52,066 nucleotides of DNA from a bacterium (GTDB taxonomy: Bacteria > Actinomycetota > Acidimicrobiia > Spongiisociales > Spongiisociaceae): NCBI GenBank assembly GCA_028821575.1, contig JAPPFW010000072.1, forward strand, positions 1-52,066, written 5' to 3'. The notes under the pieces are model-generated. The model had not been told where the DNA came from. It was given only the letters and a program-made list of their open reading frames with translations, and made no database searches. Numbering within the stretch: the stretch's first letter is position 1; every line of letters begins with the position of its first letter. Below are positions 34,468 to 43,405 of this stretch, piece after piece. The translations under genes were made by a program, and so were the position numbers.

Positions 34468-35459
34468 GGCAGGACTCCGGCTGCGGTATGCGTCTCTTCC
34501 ATCGGGAAGTAGCACGCCAGGTGGTGGCGGTCGCCGACGGTCTCAAGAAGTGGGGGAGTCCCGGCGCACGGTTCCCCGGCGTTGGGGCAGCGCTCCACGA
34601 ACCGGCATCCGGGCGAGAACTCGAGGGGGCTCGGCACCACGCCATCGATTGACCGGGCCGGCCGCTCCCTTCCCTCCAGGCTGACGATCGAACCCAGCAG
34701 TCCCGCCGCGTAAGGATGGCGCGGGTTCCGGACGAGTTCCTCGGTGTGCGCCGCCTCGACCAACTGCCCGGCGTACATGACCATGGTGCGCTCGCACAGT
34801 TCCTTCACCAGCGCCAGGTTGTGGGTGATGAGGATGGTCGTGAAGGACAGTTCGGCCTGCAGGGACCTCAACAACTCGACGATCTGGGCCTGGACGGTCT
34901 CGTCGAGGGCGGTGGTGGGCTCGTCACCGATCAGGATGGAGGGTCGCCGAGCCAGCGCCATGGCGATCAGCACCCGCTGGCGCTGCCCGCCAGAGAGCTG
35001 GAACGGGTAGGCGGCGGCTATGGCCTTGGGGTTGGGCAGGTGGACCAGTTCGAGCAGCTCGTACATGCGCCCGCCCTTGTGCTCACCGTCGAGCCGGAGT
35101 GCCTGCCGCAGCTGGGCTTTCACAGTCATCCCCGGGTTGAGGCTCATCAGCGGGTCCTGGTACACCATGCCGATCTCCCGGCCCATCAGGTTGCGACGCT
35201 CGGTGGGCGACAGTTCGAGTACGTCCTGGCCCTTCCACCGGACGGAACCCGTTGCCTCCACCAGACGGGGCAGCAATCCTATGACGGACAGGCCGGTCAG
35301 CGTCTTGCCGCACCCCGACTCGCCCACGATCCCCAGGTTCTCGCCCTCGAGTACCGAGAACGACACCCCCGACACGACCGGTGTGCTCCCGTACGCATGC
35401 CGGATGTGGATGTTGAGGTCCTCGACCTCCAGGATGGGACCAGCGGCCGGTGTGTTCAT
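34464..35459 (-). CDS. Peptide-type ABC transporter ATPase (OppD/DppD-like)
   Basis: A 331-residue ATPase with Walker A GESGCGKTLT, signature LSGGQRQRVLIAMAL and Walker B ILIGDEPTTALD. The C-terminal extension has FSPGCRFVERCPNAGEPC, the usual Cys-bearing motif. ATG 35459 overlaps the permease stop as ATGA. The open frame that continues further upstream is antiphase to the permease and is not real. Confidence 0.93.
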   Translation of the reverse strand: MNTPAAGPILEVEDLNIHIRHAYGSTPVVSGVSFSVLEGENLGIVGESGCGKTLTGLSVIGLLPRLVEATGSVRWKGQDVLELSPTERRNLMGREIGMVYQDPLMSLNPGMTVKAQLRQALRLDGEHKGGRMYELLELVHLPNPKAIAAAYPFQLSGGQRQRVLIAMALARRPSILIGDEPTTALDETVQAQIVELLRSLQAELSFTTILITHNLALVKELCERTMVMYAGQLVEAAHTEELVRNPRHPYAAGLLGSIVSLEGRERPARSIDGVVPSPLEFSPGCRFVERCPNAGEPCAGTPPLLETVGDRHHLACYFPMEETHTAAGVLP

Positions 35460-36406
35460 GACTGCCCCAGCAGATGCCGCCTGCCGCCGAGACGGTCCGC
35501 CATGCTCTCGGCGATCGTGTTGAGCGCCAGCACCGTGAAGAAGATGGCGACGCCGGGGAAGGTCGTGTACCACCAAGTGCCGGCATACACGAACTGGGCC
35601 CCGTCGCGGATCAGGTTCCCCCAAGTGGGAGTGGGTGGAGGCAACCCGGCTCCGAGGAAACTGATGGACGCTTCGAGTATCACCGCGTCCGCGGCCACCA
35701 ATGTGAAGAACACCAGCAGCGGCGTGGCGATGTTGAGGGAGACATGGCGCAGAAGGATACGTAGCTGCGAGCTCCCCATGGCCCTGAGGGCGGCGACGTA
35801 ATCCTCGGCCAACTGGTCGAGGACCGCGGCGCGGATGTAGCGGGCCATGATCGGCGTGTAGACCACGGTCAGGACCAGCAGCAGGGTCCACAAGGACTGT
35901 CCCAACGCCGAGGCGACCACGACGGCCAGCACGACGGCCGGGAATGCGAACTGGATGTCCATGAGACGCATCAGCACGTCGTTGATCCATCTGCGCCTCC
36001 GATTCGGAGCGGTGGAGGCCGCCACCATCCCGATCGTTCCTCCCAGGATCAGAGCGCATAGCGGTGTAATGACCGCGACCAGCGCCGACATCCGCGATCC
36101 GTGGATCACCCGGGAGAAAATATCGCGAGCGACCTCGTCGGAGCCCATGATGTGGTCCGGCCAGTTGGGACCCGACATGTAATCGGTCAGCCCCACAGCA
36201 TACGGGTCGTGCGGGGACAGCCAGTGGGCGAAGATCGCTATCACTATGACCAGCACCACCCAGGCCAACCCCAGCTTGGCGCGGAATGGAAGGGCGCCCA
36301 ATTTCACCGGACCGGCGGGAGCGGCCTTCATTGCCGCTTCCACCGACTTGGGGCCGAACCTGATCCATGGTCGGCGATCAGCGCGGCGGTCGCGGTCTTC
36401 GCTCAC
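35456..36406 (-). CDS. Peptide-type ABC transporter permease (DppC-like)
   Basis: A 316-residue inner-membrane permease with six predicted helices. DPYAVGLTDYMSGPNWPDHIMGSDEVARDIFSRVIHGSR, quoted only in part here as PDHIMGSDEVARDIFSR, is the DppC entry region, and the EAA loop is DYVAALRAMGSSQLRILLRHV. GTG 36406 fits directly after the dppB stop; GTG 36427 would overlap it by 20 bp. It forms a heterodimer with the DppB-like subunit. Confidence 0.92.
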   Translation of the reverse strand: MSEDRDRRADRRPWIRFGPKSVEAAMKAAPAGPVKLGALPFRAKLGLAWVVLVIVIAIFAHWLSPHDPYAVGLTDYMSGPNWPDHIMGSDEVARDIFSRVIHGSRMSALVAVITPLCALILGGTIGMVAASTAPNRRRRWINDVLMRLMDIQFAFPAVVLAVVVASALGQSLWTLLLVLTVVYTPIMARYIRAAVLDQLAEDYVAALRAMGSSQLRILLRHVSLNIATPLLVFFTLVAADAVILEASISFLGAGLPPPTPTWGNLIRDGAQFVYAGTWWYTTFPGVAIFFTVLALNTIAESMADRLGGRRHLLGQS

Positions 36407-36407
36407 G

Positions 36408-37364
36408 TCACGAACTCTCACGGGCACTTGGCTTGAAGATGATGAACGCCACGTCGGCGGCCAGGTTGGCGAGCACGAACAGCAAGGCGGCGACCAGGGC
36501 GATTCCGGTGACGATGTTGAAGTCGCCGGTAGTGGCCGAGTTCATCATCTGCCACCCCAGACCGGGGATGTTGAAGACCCGCTCGACCAGCACCGCGCCT
36601 CCCAGCAGGTAACCGGCCTGCAAACCCAGCACGGTCAGCGGAGCCACCAAGGCGTTGCGAAGCACGTTCTTTCGGACGATCACCCGGTCCCGCAGCCCCA
36701 TCCCACGCGCCGTGCGCACGTAGTCCTTCTCCAACTCGTCGAGCACCGAGGAACGTACCACGCGAGTGAGGAATCCCCCGACGGGCAGCGCGATCGACAG
36801 TGTGGGCAGGACGAGTGACTTCGCCCATCCGACCAGGTCATCGCTGAAATATACCCATCCACCGGCCGGCAGCCAGGGGAGTTCGAGGGCGAAGATCTGG
36901 ATGAGCAGCAGCGCAAGCCAGAACACGGGCATGGAGAGTCCCCCGAACGTGGCCGCCCTTACCACCGCGTCCCACCAACTGCCCGCGAAGTAGGCGGAGG
37001 TAATCCCCAGTAGGAAGGCTATGAGGGTGCCCAGGATCACCGAACTCGCGGCCAGCGTCAGGGTTATACCCACGTGCTGCTGAAGTATCTCCAACACCGG
37101 CCGGTTGCCGTAGATACTCAGACCGAAGTTGCCCTCGGCCAGGTCGCCCAGGTACCGCCCGTAACGGATGGGTAGGGGATCGTTGAGCCCGAACTCCTCG
37201 GCCAGTTGCTCGCGGGCCTCGTCGCTGGCATACAGTCCCAGGCCCGCGTAGCGGGCGTCGACGGGTGAGATTTCCAGCATGACGAATACGTAGAACGTGA
37301 TGCCGATCAAGACCGGCAAGGCCTGAAGGAGACGTTGCAGGACGACCCTGCCTACGTCTCGCAT
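36408..37364 (-). CDS. Peptide-type ABC transporter permease (DppB-like)
   Basis: A 318-residue permease with six predicted helices. It starts RLLQALPVLIGITFYVFVML, has the external-loop FGLNDPLPIRYGRYLGDLAEGNFG in two adjoining parts, and an EAA loop DYVRTARGMGLRDRVIVRKNVLRNA. It begins 70 bp after the binding-protein gene. Substrate may be a peptide, a nickel chelate or another small molecule, since this family is broad. Confidence 0.92.
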   Translation of the reverse strand: MRDVGRVVLQRLLQALPVLIGITFYVFVMLEISPVDARYAGLGLYASDEAREQLAEEFGLNDPLPIRYGRYLGDLAEGNFGLSIYGNRPVLEILQQHVGITLTLAASSVILGTLIAFLLGITSAYFAGSWWDAVVRAATFGGLSMPVFWLALLLIQIFALELPWLPAGGWVYFSDDLVGWAKSLVLPTLSIALPVGGFLTRVVRSSVLDELEKDYVRTARGMGLRDRVIVRKNVLRNALVAPLTVLGLQAGYLLGGAVLVERVFNIPGLGWQMMNSATTGDFNIVTGIALVAALLFVLANLAADVAFIIFKPSARESS

Positions 37365-37426
37365 CAGGCCCTACCAGGCTCGATCAATATCAATGCGATG
37401 CCGGTCTGCTCCTGTTTCGCCTACAG

Positions 37427-37445
37427 CCGGGAGGTCACTCCCCGG
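37427..37445 (-). terminator. Intercistronic hairpin over the binding-protein stop codon
   Basis: On the minus strand CCGGGGAG, TGA and CCTCCCGG form a seven-pair stem with one bulged G. The loop contains the stop codon of the binding-protein gene. Hairpins here often protect the abundant binding-protein mRNA or cut read-through to the permease genes; no U tract follows, so full termination is unlikely. Confidence 0.45.
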
Positions 37446-39171
37446 AGGGATGCACGCCGAACAGCGTCATGCCCAGGGTCTGGGGCATCTGGTAGCCGGC
37501 TACCGACTTGTTCCAAGCATGGGCGATGGGCTGGAACAGGATCGGCACGGCGCCCGCCTCGGTGACCAGGATCTCGTTGGCCTGCGCGTACAGTTCGTTC
37601 TGCTTGTCGAAGTCCGGCTCCTCCAGCGCGGCGTTGAGGAACTCGTCGAGCTTCGCCGGCACGCCTGGGGTCGAGAAGCTGGCGTTCTCCGCCCAGCCGC
37701 TCCACCAACCGCGGAACAGTCCGTCGGCGTCGTAGCTGAACACCTCGAAACCGATGGTCGCCACCCACGCGTCGTAGCGGGCGGGGCCGCCTCCTTCCGG
37801 CTTCATGATGTCGGACACCCAGCGGGCGTCGATCGAGTCGACCAGCAGCAGCGGATCGAAACCACCATCCTGCATTCTCTGGGCGAACAGGGGCGCCTGC
37901 GGGTAGACGTATGCCCACTCCACCACGCCCAGCTGGAACTGCACGGGCTCATTGTCCGGGTCGTAGCCGGCTTCGCGCAGCAGCGCCTTCGACTTCTCGG
38001 GGTCGAAGTTGTACTGCTGCTGGGGCTCGATATACCTCGGGTCCTCCGGAGGCAGCGGCGAGCGGGCGATGCGTCCCTCGCCCTGCAGCCCGATGTCGAT
38101 CAACTCCTGCGCGTCGATGGAATACATAAGCGCCTGGCGTACCAGCTGGTTGTCGAAAGGCGGCTTGGTCGTGTTCATCATGATCATCTCGAGGAACGAC
38201 GTCTGCCGGGCGATGCCCAGATTCAGGTTCGGTGAGTCCTCGATGGCCCGGTACAACTGAGGCGACACACCGTCGAGGATTTGGGCTTGGCCCGCCTCGA
38301 CCTGGGCGATCCGCGAAGCGAGCTCCGGAATGGCCACATAGGTGATGTCCTTGGCCGCCAGAGGCTGGGGACCCGTGTAGCCGTCGTACCTCTGGAACAC
38401 GTTCAACTCGGTGTCGAACGGTGCCACGACCATCATGGAACCCGACGAGGGCGTCGGCGAGAACGAGTAGTCCATGCCGCCCATCTCCTCGACAACCGCC
38501 TCGGGATAGGCCTTGATGGCGGAGATACGCTGGAACAGAACATCCTCGGGCGTCCGCTGGTTGAGGTTGATCTGCAACTCGTCGTCGGCGATTATGTCGA
38601 TCGACTCGATGAAGGTGATGTACTGGGTGAACGGGGACCCGAGTTCCCTCTCCGGGTCCAGCCGGTCGTACCCGTACACGATGTCCGAGGCCTTGATCGG
38701 CGTACCGTCGCTGAACGTCCGGTCGGTGCGGATCTTCACCCGGTACGTGAGATCGTCAACCTGCCGAGGCATCTCGGTCGCCAACCCCGGAATCAACGAA
38801 CGGTCAGGCAGCTTGATCAACAGACCCTCGAAGGTGTGCTGGCCGGTGCTCAGAGCACCACCGGTCGTCCGGTTGCTGTCCAGAGAGATCCAGCCGGCAA
38901 CCTGGGCCAGCGTGATGCTCTCGAACTCGGCGGGAGCGTCCGCCATCATCGCCGTGGTCGTGGTCTCCTCCATCGCCGCGGTGGTATCCGGCGTCTCTTC
39001 TGCCATCGCCGCGGTCGTCGCCGGCGCCTGGGTGGTCGCTGGGGCTGCGGCCGTGGTAGCGGCGGGCTCGTCGTCCCCGCACGCGGCCAGCACGGTCGGC
39101 GCAACTGCGCCGACCCCGATAATCAGTCCACTTCGCTTGAGGAACTTTCTGCGGTCCATCGGCTCGGTCAC
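37435..39171 (-). CDS. Family 5 extracellular solute-binding lipoprotein
   Basis: A 578-residue binding protein of the Opp/Dpp (SBP family 5) type. The N-terminus has a twin-arginine motif RRKFLKR at 7-13 and a lipobox ending LAAC with Cys31, so it is predicted to be Tat-exported and lipid-anchored. A Thr/Ala/Glu/Met-rich linker covers about 35-85. The family signature region includes FSDGTPIKASDIVYGYDR. GTG 39171 has AGGAGGAG six bases upstream. It is the first gene of a leftward transporter operon. Confidence 0.93.
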   Translation of the reverse strand: MTEPMDRRKFLKRSGLIIGVGAVAPTVLAACGDDEPAATTAAAPATTQAPATTAAMAEETPDTTAAMEETTTTAMMADAPAEFESITLAQVAGWISLDSNRTTGGALSTGQHTFEGLLIKLPDRSLIPGLATEMPRQVDDLTYRVKIRTDRTFSDGTPIKASDIVYGYDRLDPERELGSPFTQYITFIESIDIIADDELQINLNQRTPEDVLFQRISAIKAYPEAVVEEMGGMDYSFSPTPSSGSMMVVAPFDTELNVFQRYDGYTGPQPLAAKDITYVAIPELASRIAQVEAGQAQILDGVSPQLYRAIEDSPNLNLGIARQTSFLEMIMMNTTKPPFDNQLVRQALMYSIDAQELIDIGLQGEGRIARSPLPPEDPRYIEPQQQYNFDPEKSKALLREAGYDPDNEPVQFQLGVVEWAYVYPQAPLFAQRMQDGGFDPLLLVDSIDARWVSDIMKPEGGGPARYDAWVATIGFEVFSYDADGLFRGWWSGWAENASFSTPGVPAKLDEFLNAALEEPDFDKQNELYAQANEILVTEAGAVPILFQPIAHAWNKSVAGYQMPQTLGMTLFGVHPSGE

Positions 39172-39367
39172 GGCCTACTCCTCCTCCTGAGCGAGCACAT
39201 ACACAAATGGCCGCACGCACCGAAGCGGGCGACCTAACCGGTATATCTTATGCATCCTGGGGCGAACCCGGCAAGCGGACCCAATGTTTGTCGGTCCAAG
39301 TGCTGGGTATTTTCCAAGGAAGGCGTCGGTCGGTAAGGGCCTCCACCTCGGATCCTTCTCGCATCGT

Positions 39368-39384
39368 ATGCGCAAGTTGCGTAT
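39368..39384. promoter_or_regulatory. Operator-like palindrome upstream of hyuA
   Basis: ATGCGCAA-G-TTGCGTAT is a 17-bp near-perfect dyad (one mismatched pair). A longer hairpin, GCGCAAG (39370-39376) with CTTGCGC (39386-39392), overlaps it. It lies 38 bp before the hyuA GTG and 196 bp before the divergent binding-protein gene, in their shared 251-bp region, so it may control both. No regulator gene is adjacent. Confidence 0.5.
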
Positions 39385-39422
39385 GCTTGCGCCCGCCGAG
39401 AGTACGAGCGTCGGGGTGTCGA

Positions 39423-41540
39423 GTGGTCGGATCAGCGGACAACGGATCGGTTGGCGGCGGGGCGCGGGTCGGCGTTGACATCGGAGGCACGTTCACCGAT
39501 CTCATGATGGTGGATGAGTCAGGTGATGTCGTGATCGGCAAGGTCCTCACCACTGCCGATCCCTCCAAGGGCGTCGAACAAGTCCTGAGCCAAACCCTCA
39601 ATCGTTCAGGCGATGCCGCCGGCTCGGTGCGCCACCTGGTTCATGGGACGACGCTCGTTACGAACGCCATTATCGAGCGCAAGGGTGCTCGCACTGCCCT
39701 CGTTACGACAGCCGGGTTCCGTGACTCCATAGAGATCGGCCGGGAGCACCGTTACGAACTCTACGACCTCAACCTGGAGCATCCGAAGCCGCTCGCTCCA
39801 CGCCACCTGCGCTTCGCGGTCCCCGAAAGAACCCTCGCCGACGGTACCCAGGCCGTCGAACTCGACAACGAACATGTGGCGCGCCTCGTTAGGGAGTTGG
39901 CCGGAGCCGGCGTCGAGGCGGTGGCGGTTTGTTTCCTGCACTCTTTCACCAATCCCGACTCCGAATTACGGGCCCGTTCAGTAATCGAGACCGTGGCGCC
40001 CGAGTTGCGGGTTTCGCTCTCGTCCGAGGTGGTTCCAGAGATCGGGGAGTTCGAGAGGGCGTCAACGACCGTTGCCAACGTGTACGTGCAGCCGCTCGTC
40101 GAGAGCTACCTCTTCGGGCTCCGGCAGCGACTGGAGGGCATGGGTTTCGAGGGGCAACTGTTCGTCATGCTTTCCAGCGGGGGGGTGGCGACGCTGGACA
40201 CGTGCATGCAGTTCCCGATCCGCCTCCTGGAGTCGGGACCCGCCGCCGGTGCCCTCGCCGCGGCAGCGGTCGGCGATGCCATGGGTCGGGACTCGTTGCT
40301 GTCATTCGACATGGGTGGCACCACCGCCAAACTCAGCGTGGTCGACGGTGGGGAACCGTTGGTCACTCACGACTTCGAGGTGGACCGCCGCTACCGCTTC
40401 AAGAAGGGATCCGGCCTCCCGGTGAGGGTGCCGGTCATAGAGATGATCGAGATCGGAGCCGGCGGTGGCTCGATCGCCCGAGTCGACGCCCTGGGGCTAT
40501 TGAAGGTGGGGCCAGACTCGGCCGGTGCCGACCCCGGACCGGTCTGCTACGCACGGGGTGGGCAGTCCCCGACCGTTACCGACGCCGATCTCGTCCTCGG
40601 GTATCTCGACCCCGACTACTTCCTGGGCGGAGCGATGAAACTGGACGTGCCCGCGGCCGAGGCTGCGCTAGCGGAGAGCATCGGGGACCCGCTGCGGATG
40701 TCGGTGCCTGAGGCCGCATGGGGAGTCCACCAGGTTGTCAACGAGGCTATGGCCAACGCCGCCCGGGTCCATGTGGTCGAGCGCGGGAAGAACCCGAGGG
40801 CCCTTCCGGTGGTTGCCTTCGGAGGCGCCGGCCCGGTCCACGGGTACGGGGTCGCCGAGTTACTGGGCAGCACCGAGTTGGTCCTGCCCTACGGTGCGGG
40901 AGTCACCAGCGCCATGGGACTCCTGGTGGCGCCACTGGCCTTCGACTTCGTCCGGTCTCACTACGGGCGGCTCGACGAGCTGGACTGGAGCGAGGTGAAC
41001 GGCATATTCGAAGAGATGGAGCGGCTTGGAGCCGAAGTCCTGGTTGATTCGGGGGCGGGCCCCGAGGAGATCGAGCACGCCAGGACAGCCGACATTCGCT
41101 ATGTCGGACAGGGCCATGAGATACGTGTCCCCATCCCTGCCGGGACCGTGACCGTCGAGCAGCGCCAGACCATATACGAGGAGTTCGATCGGGTCTACCA
41201 GAGCCTCTACGGTCGGGAAGGACCACCGGTCGGTCTCGAGGCCCTCACCTGGAGGGTGGTGAGCCGGGGACCGCGGCCAACGGTGATCCGTGCCGAGACC
41301 GATGCCGTGACTGGCGATGCGGCGGCAGCCCGCAAGGGTGAGCGGCCGGCCTTCTTCGCTTCGGCAGGGGGATTCGTCGAGACACCCGTCTACGACCGGT
41401 ACCGGTTGGGTCCAGGCTCGACGATGACGGGACCGGCGATAATCGAGGAGCGGGAGTCCACGGCGATCATCGGGCCCGGCGGACGGGTGCGTGTGGACGA
41501 AGGACTCAACATCGTCGTCATGCTGGGAGGAGGAAAGTGA
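39423..41540 (+). CDS. Hydantoinase/oxoprolinase subunit A (HyuA-like)
   Basis: A 705-residue ATP-dependent hydrolase subunit. It opens with the ASKHA-fold phosphate loop GVDIGGTFTDLMMVD at 17-31, has the second phosphate site SFDMGGTTAKLSVV, and an FGGAGPVHGYGVAELLG segment. Such proteins with HyuB cleave hydantoins, 5-oxoproline or related cyclic amides, or carboxylate acetone-like substrates. GTG 39423 is preferred: it gives normal length, and GGGG lies about six bases upstream. The frame is open to 39207. Confidence 0.9.
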   Translation: MVGSADNGSVGGGARVGVDIGGTFTDLMMVDESGDVVIGKVLTTADPSKGVEQVLSQTLNRSGDAAGSVRHLVHGTTLVTNAIIERKGARTALVTTAGFRDSIEIGREHRYELYDLNLEHPKPLAPRHLRFAVPERTLADGTQAVELDNEHVARLVRELAGAGVEAVAVCFLHSFTNPDSELRARSVIETVAPELRVSLSSEVVPEIGEFERASTTVANVYVQPLVESYLFGLRQRLEGMGFEGQLFVMLSSGGVATLDTCMQFPIRLLESGPAAGALAAAAVGDAMGRDSLLSFDMGGTTAKLSVVDGGEPLVTHDFEVDRRYRFKKGSGLPVRVPVIEMIEIGAGGGSIARVDALGLLKVGPDSAGADPGPVCYARGGQSPTVTDADLVLGYLDPDYFLGGAMKLDVPAAEAALAESIGDPLRMSVPEAAWGVHQVVNEAMANAARVHVVERGKNPRALPVVAFGGAGPVHGYGVAELLGSTELVLPYGAGVTSAMGLLVAPLAFDFVRSHYGRLDELDWSEVNGIFEEMERLGAEVLVDSGAGPEEIEHARTADIRYVGQGHEIRVPIPAGTVTVEQRQTIYEEFDRVYQSLYGREGPPVGLEALTWRVVSRGPRPTVIRAETDAVTGDAAAARKGERPAFFASAGGFVETPVYDRYRLGPGSTMTGPAIIEERESTAIIGPGGRVRVDEGLNIVVMLGGGK

Positions 41541-43288
41541 CCACCCGGACGAGCCTGGACCCGGTTCTCATCGAGGTGCTCTGGAGCCGGGTGCTCTCGG
41601 TCGTCAACGAGCAGCAGGTGGCCCTGCAACGAACCGCCTTCAGCACCATCGTGCGCGAGACGCAGGACCTGGCATGCGGCGTCTTCGACACCAATGGCTG
41701 GATGATGGCGCAGTCGGTGACGGGGACACCGGGCCACATCAACGCCATGGCCACCGGAGTTCGCCACTTCCTGAAGGAGTACCCGCCCGGAACTCTGCAG
41801 CCCGGCGATGTCCTGATAACCAACGACCCGTGGATGACGGCCGGCCAGATAAACGACATCACGGTGGTGACGCCGGTCTTCAAGAACGGTGCCGAGGTGG
41901 CGTACTTCGCCAATACCTGCCACGCTGCCGACATCGGGGGACGGATCCTCTCCGCCGAGGCCCGGGAGGTCTACGAGGAGGGCCTGCGCATCCCGATCAT
42001 GAAACTGTACGACCGGGGTGTGATCAACCGGGACCTGATCTCCATCGTCAGGGCCAACGTGCGGACTCCCGATGAGACAGTTGGTGATCTCTACGCCCAG
42101 ACCTCCTGTAACGACGTAGGCGCCCGGGCGTTGCTCGGTTTCATGGACGAGTTCGATCTCGACACCATCGATCCTCTCTCACGAGAGATCATCACCCGCT
42201 CCGAGGAAGCGATGCGGAGTGCCATCCGTGAGATTCCCAACGGTGTCCACCGGCACGAGACCTGGAGCGACGGTTTCGACGAGACTCCGATTCTCATCAG
42301 AGCGACGGTAACCATCGACGACGAGGACATATTCATCGATTTCGCCGGGTCCTCGCCCGAGAGTGTCCGGGGTATCAACGTGGTCTTCAACTACACCCAC
42401 GCATACGCCTCGTTCGCCATGAAGGCCGCGATCAGCCCCGACGTTCCGCACAACGACGGCGCCTTCCGTCCGGTCCATGTGTCGGCGCCACCGGGGTCCA
42501 TCCTCAACTGTCTGGAACCCGCCGCGGTGGCATCGCGGCACCTCATCGGCCACTTCCTTCCCGGTGTTGTGTTCGGGGCACTTGCCGACGCGCTACCCGA
42601 GCAACTGATGGCACCCGGCTCCGATCCGATCTGGATCTCCATCTGGAGGGGCAGGGCCCGGCAATCGACCGACCGGTTCACGTTCAGCCTCTTCCAGTGC
42701 GGCGGCGCAGGTGCCCGGGCAGCCAAGGATGGACTCAACACAACCGGATTCCCCAGCGGCGTGGCGGGCGTTCCGGCTGAGTCCGTAGAGACACTCACCT
42801 CGATGATCCAGAACCGCCGGGAGTTGCGCACCGACTCCGGCGGAGCGGGCAGGTTCAGGGGCGGTCTCGGCCAGTGGACAGAGATGGCCTGCCGCACGGA
42901 CGAAGTGTGGACCGTGTCGGCGATGGTCGACCGCATCTCGTATCCGCCCGAGGGTCTGCTGGGAGGCGAGTCCGGATCGGCCGGCGAATTCATGATCAAC
43001 GGTGCTCGGGAGGGGGAACCGAAGCGCCTTCTGGTGCTCGATCCCGACACTCGGGTACAACTGAACCTGCCTGGCGGAGGCGGGTACGGGGATCCGTTCA
43101 CCCGTGATCCCGAGGCGGTCCTGTGGGACGTGATCGAAGGATACGTGTCGATCGAAGCCGCCCGCCGGGACTACGGGGTCGTGGTCGAGTACCTCGGCCG
43201 AGACGACCAACTGGTACGTCTACCCGGCGACTACCGCCTCGATCCCGAGGCCACCGCGCTGGCCCGTCAGACCCGGTCTGAGTGCTAG
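41537..43288 (+). CDS. Hydantoinase/oxoprolinase subunit B (HyuB-like)
   Basis: A 583-residue partner of HyuA, with GTGA overlap that suggests coupled translation. Family segments are TAFSTIVRETQDLACGVFD, GDVLITNDPWMTAGQINDI, HAADIGG, DFAGSSPESVRGINV, and the C-terminal GGAGRFRGGLGQ and LPGGGGYGDP. Exact substrate cannot be read from sequence. The neighbouring importer and gamma-glutamyl genes make a 5-oxoproline or hydantoin-like nitrogen source plausible. Confidence 0.92.
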   Translation: MTTRTSLDPVLIEVLWSRVLSVVNEQQVALQRTAFSTIVRETQDLACGVFDTNGWMMAQSVTGTPGHINAMATGVRHFLKEYPPGTLQPGDVLITNDPWMTAGQINDITVVTPVFKNGAEVAYFANTCHAADIGGRILSAEAREVYEEGLRIPIMKLYDRGVINRDLISIVRANVRTPDETVGDLYAQTSCNDVGARALLGFMDEFDLDTIDPLSREIITRSEEAMRSAIREIPNGVHRHETWSDGFDETPILIRATVTIDDEDIFIDFAGSSPESVRGINVVFNYTHAYASFAMKAAISPDVPHNDGAFRPVHVSAPPGSILNCLEPAAVASRHLIGHFLPGVVFGALADALPEQLMAPGSDPIWISIWRGRARQSTDRFTFSLFQCGGAGARAAKDGLNTTGFPSGVAGVPAESVETLTSMIQNRRELRTDSGGAGRFRGGLGQWTEMACRTDEVWTVSAMVDRISYPPEGLLGGESGSAGEFMINGAREGEPKRLLVLDPDTRVQLNLPGGGGYGDPFTRDPEAVLWDVIEGYVSIEAARRDYGVVVEYLGRDDQLVRLPGDYRLDPEATALARQTRSEC

Positions 43289-43405
43289 CGGACCGGCCGG
43301 GCGAGACGCGCCCTCGATAGCCGCCGCGCCCTTCCGTCGGTTCGGTGGGGACGAATCGACCCGATCTAACACTCACCACCCATCTACCGACTACGAACTA
43401 CTCGT

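Noticed and set aside
39207..39422. N-terminal extension of the HyuA-like protein
   Set aside because: The added 72 residues lack family similarity and would translate through the divergent promoter region and its palindrome.
43289..43405. ACTACGA/ACTACTC-like similarity between hyuB and the aldehyde dehydrogenase as another heptamer array
   Set aside because: Fewer than two clean units; it does not hold register.
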